A DNA stretch of 64,000 nt, taken from Bacillota bacterium (lineage in GTDB: Bacteria > Bacillota > Bacilli > Paenibacillales > NBRC-103111). Below, one piece after another: positions 63,642 through 64,000 of this stretch; within the stretch, counting starts at the first letter, position 1; every line of letters begins with the position of its first letter. The notes under the pieces were generated by a model. The model did not search any database. It was not told the DNA's origin and saw only the letters and a list, made by a program, of their open reading frames with translations. Location of the stretch: the NCBI GenBank assembly GCA_023393235.1, contig JAEWMH010000003.1, forward strand, positions 1 to 64,000, in the 5' to 3' direction. The translations under genes and the position numbers were made by a program.

Positions 63642-64000
63642 CTATATTGTCCACTGGTTGCGGACCAGCCCCGTTAAATACCACGCGCCACCCTTCTCCT
63701 CGAAAACCAGAATCAGGCTGGCCCAGTCCATCCCCTGCACCTTCGGATCAAAGCCGCTGAAATAATACTCCACAAAATGGCTGCCGGGATACACCTCCTT
63801 GATGTTATTGACGGTGTTCCCCTTGCCAATCGGTTCATCATAAGCGGACTTCTCCGGCTTGGCGTAATCATGGTTGTACAGGAATTTGTCGTAGAACTGG
63901 GCAAAGGTCAGCTTGATGGGCTCTCCGGAGCCGTCGTATGATCCCCAAGTTCGCACGGTTTTGTCATCCTGAAGACGTTTAATCTCTTCCCGGGTCAAGA
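63642..64000 (-). CDS. C-terminal part of an unidentified protein (cut by window edge)
   Basis: At least 119 codons open to the window edge; the TTG at 63998 is probably internal. Visible residues include WGSYDGSGEPIKLTFAQFY, YPGSHFVEYYFSGFDP and WASLILVFEEKGGAWYLTGL, a compact alpha/beta domain with many aromatic residues. I do not recognise the family. The beginning, and any signal peptide or lipobox, lies outside the window. Confidence 0.7.
   Translation of the reverse strand, partial: LTREEIKRLQDDKTVRTWGSYDGSGEPIKLTFAQFYDKFLYNHDYAKPEKSAYDEPIGKGNTVNNIKEVYPGSHFVEYYFSGFDPKVQGMDWASLILVFEEKGGAWYLTGLVRNQWTI

Overview
The window looks like chromosome of a spore-forming member of the Paenibacillaceae (Paenibacillus or a close relative). 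Reasons: the 5' end of sporulation sigma factor sigK; a BclB-type collagen-like exosporium protein; strong AGGAGG-type ribosome binding sites with many GTG/TTG starts; a T-box leader on alaS; and a gene order around alaS that follows Bacillus subtilis (alaS, ireB/yrzL, ruvX/yrrK, yrzB, mltG/yrrL, trhP1/yrrN, trhP2/yrrO). Base composition is moderately GC-rich except for one clearly AT-rich islet at about 10.9-12.9 kb. No tRNA, rRNA, transposase or CRISPR array was found.

Layout. 0-5.7 kb: sigK fragment (-), a formate/nitrite-family channel, a PIG-V-like membrane glycosyltransferase and the collagen-like surface protein (+). 5.7-10.8 kb: a NarL-type two-component pair divergent from an ABC-2 export system, resembling the linearmycin-resistance LnrJK-LnrLMN module. 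10.9-12.9 kb: AT-rich islet with a split, SigO/RsoA-like sigma factor pair divergent from a phosphodiester glycosidase. 13-19 kb: a lipoprotein, an exporter half-transporter and a Fur-controlled pair of iron-siderophore permeases. 19-23.3 kb: ribosomal protein L25/Ctc, a YlbL-type PDZ-Lon protease, a membrane J-like protein, an L,D-transpeptidase and a secreted protein. 23.4-26 kb: NfnAB-type flavoprotein pair and a 55-residue ORF. 26-31 kb: rhomboid protease, PpsR-type regulator, PrsA-like foldase and a chemoreceptor. 31-35.6 kb: copper-handling genes nosD-nosL-nosY-nosF plus a YtkA-like lipoprotein, without nosZ. 35.7-42 kb: class B penicillin-binding protein, S-layer-anchored pectate lyase (PL10) and a second chemoreceptor. 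42-50 kb: the alaS-to-trhP operon region. 50-58.3 kb: an apparent insertion into the conserved block, holding an Rpn-type nuclease, a Nudix hydrolase, a two-gene ABC exporter with a LytTR/GHKL two-component system, and asd. 58.3-64 kb: AI-2E-family permease, a zinc-ribbon protein, a PRC-barrel protein, cysteine desulfurase, CymR-type regulator, divergent mnmA and a cut-off gene.

How the genes work together. The alaS block and the cysteine desulfurase/CymR/MnmA/TrhP genes belong to translation and tRNA wobble-base modification. The two-component systems sit next to exporters that they probably control. The nos genes form a copper maturation set whose client is not in the window.

The most unusual structure is non-coding. 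A dispersed repeat built from 50-bp monomers, each starting TAACGG, occurs as direct dimers and, at three places, as an almost constant 182-183 bp convergent palindrome (16442-16624, 26084-26265, 31887-32068). Two other hairpin-bearing tandem repeats (period about 42 bp at 16237-16440, 81 bp at 31640-31870) lie in leader regions. The split sigma pair in the AT-rich islet is the best candidate for a self-contained regulatory system.
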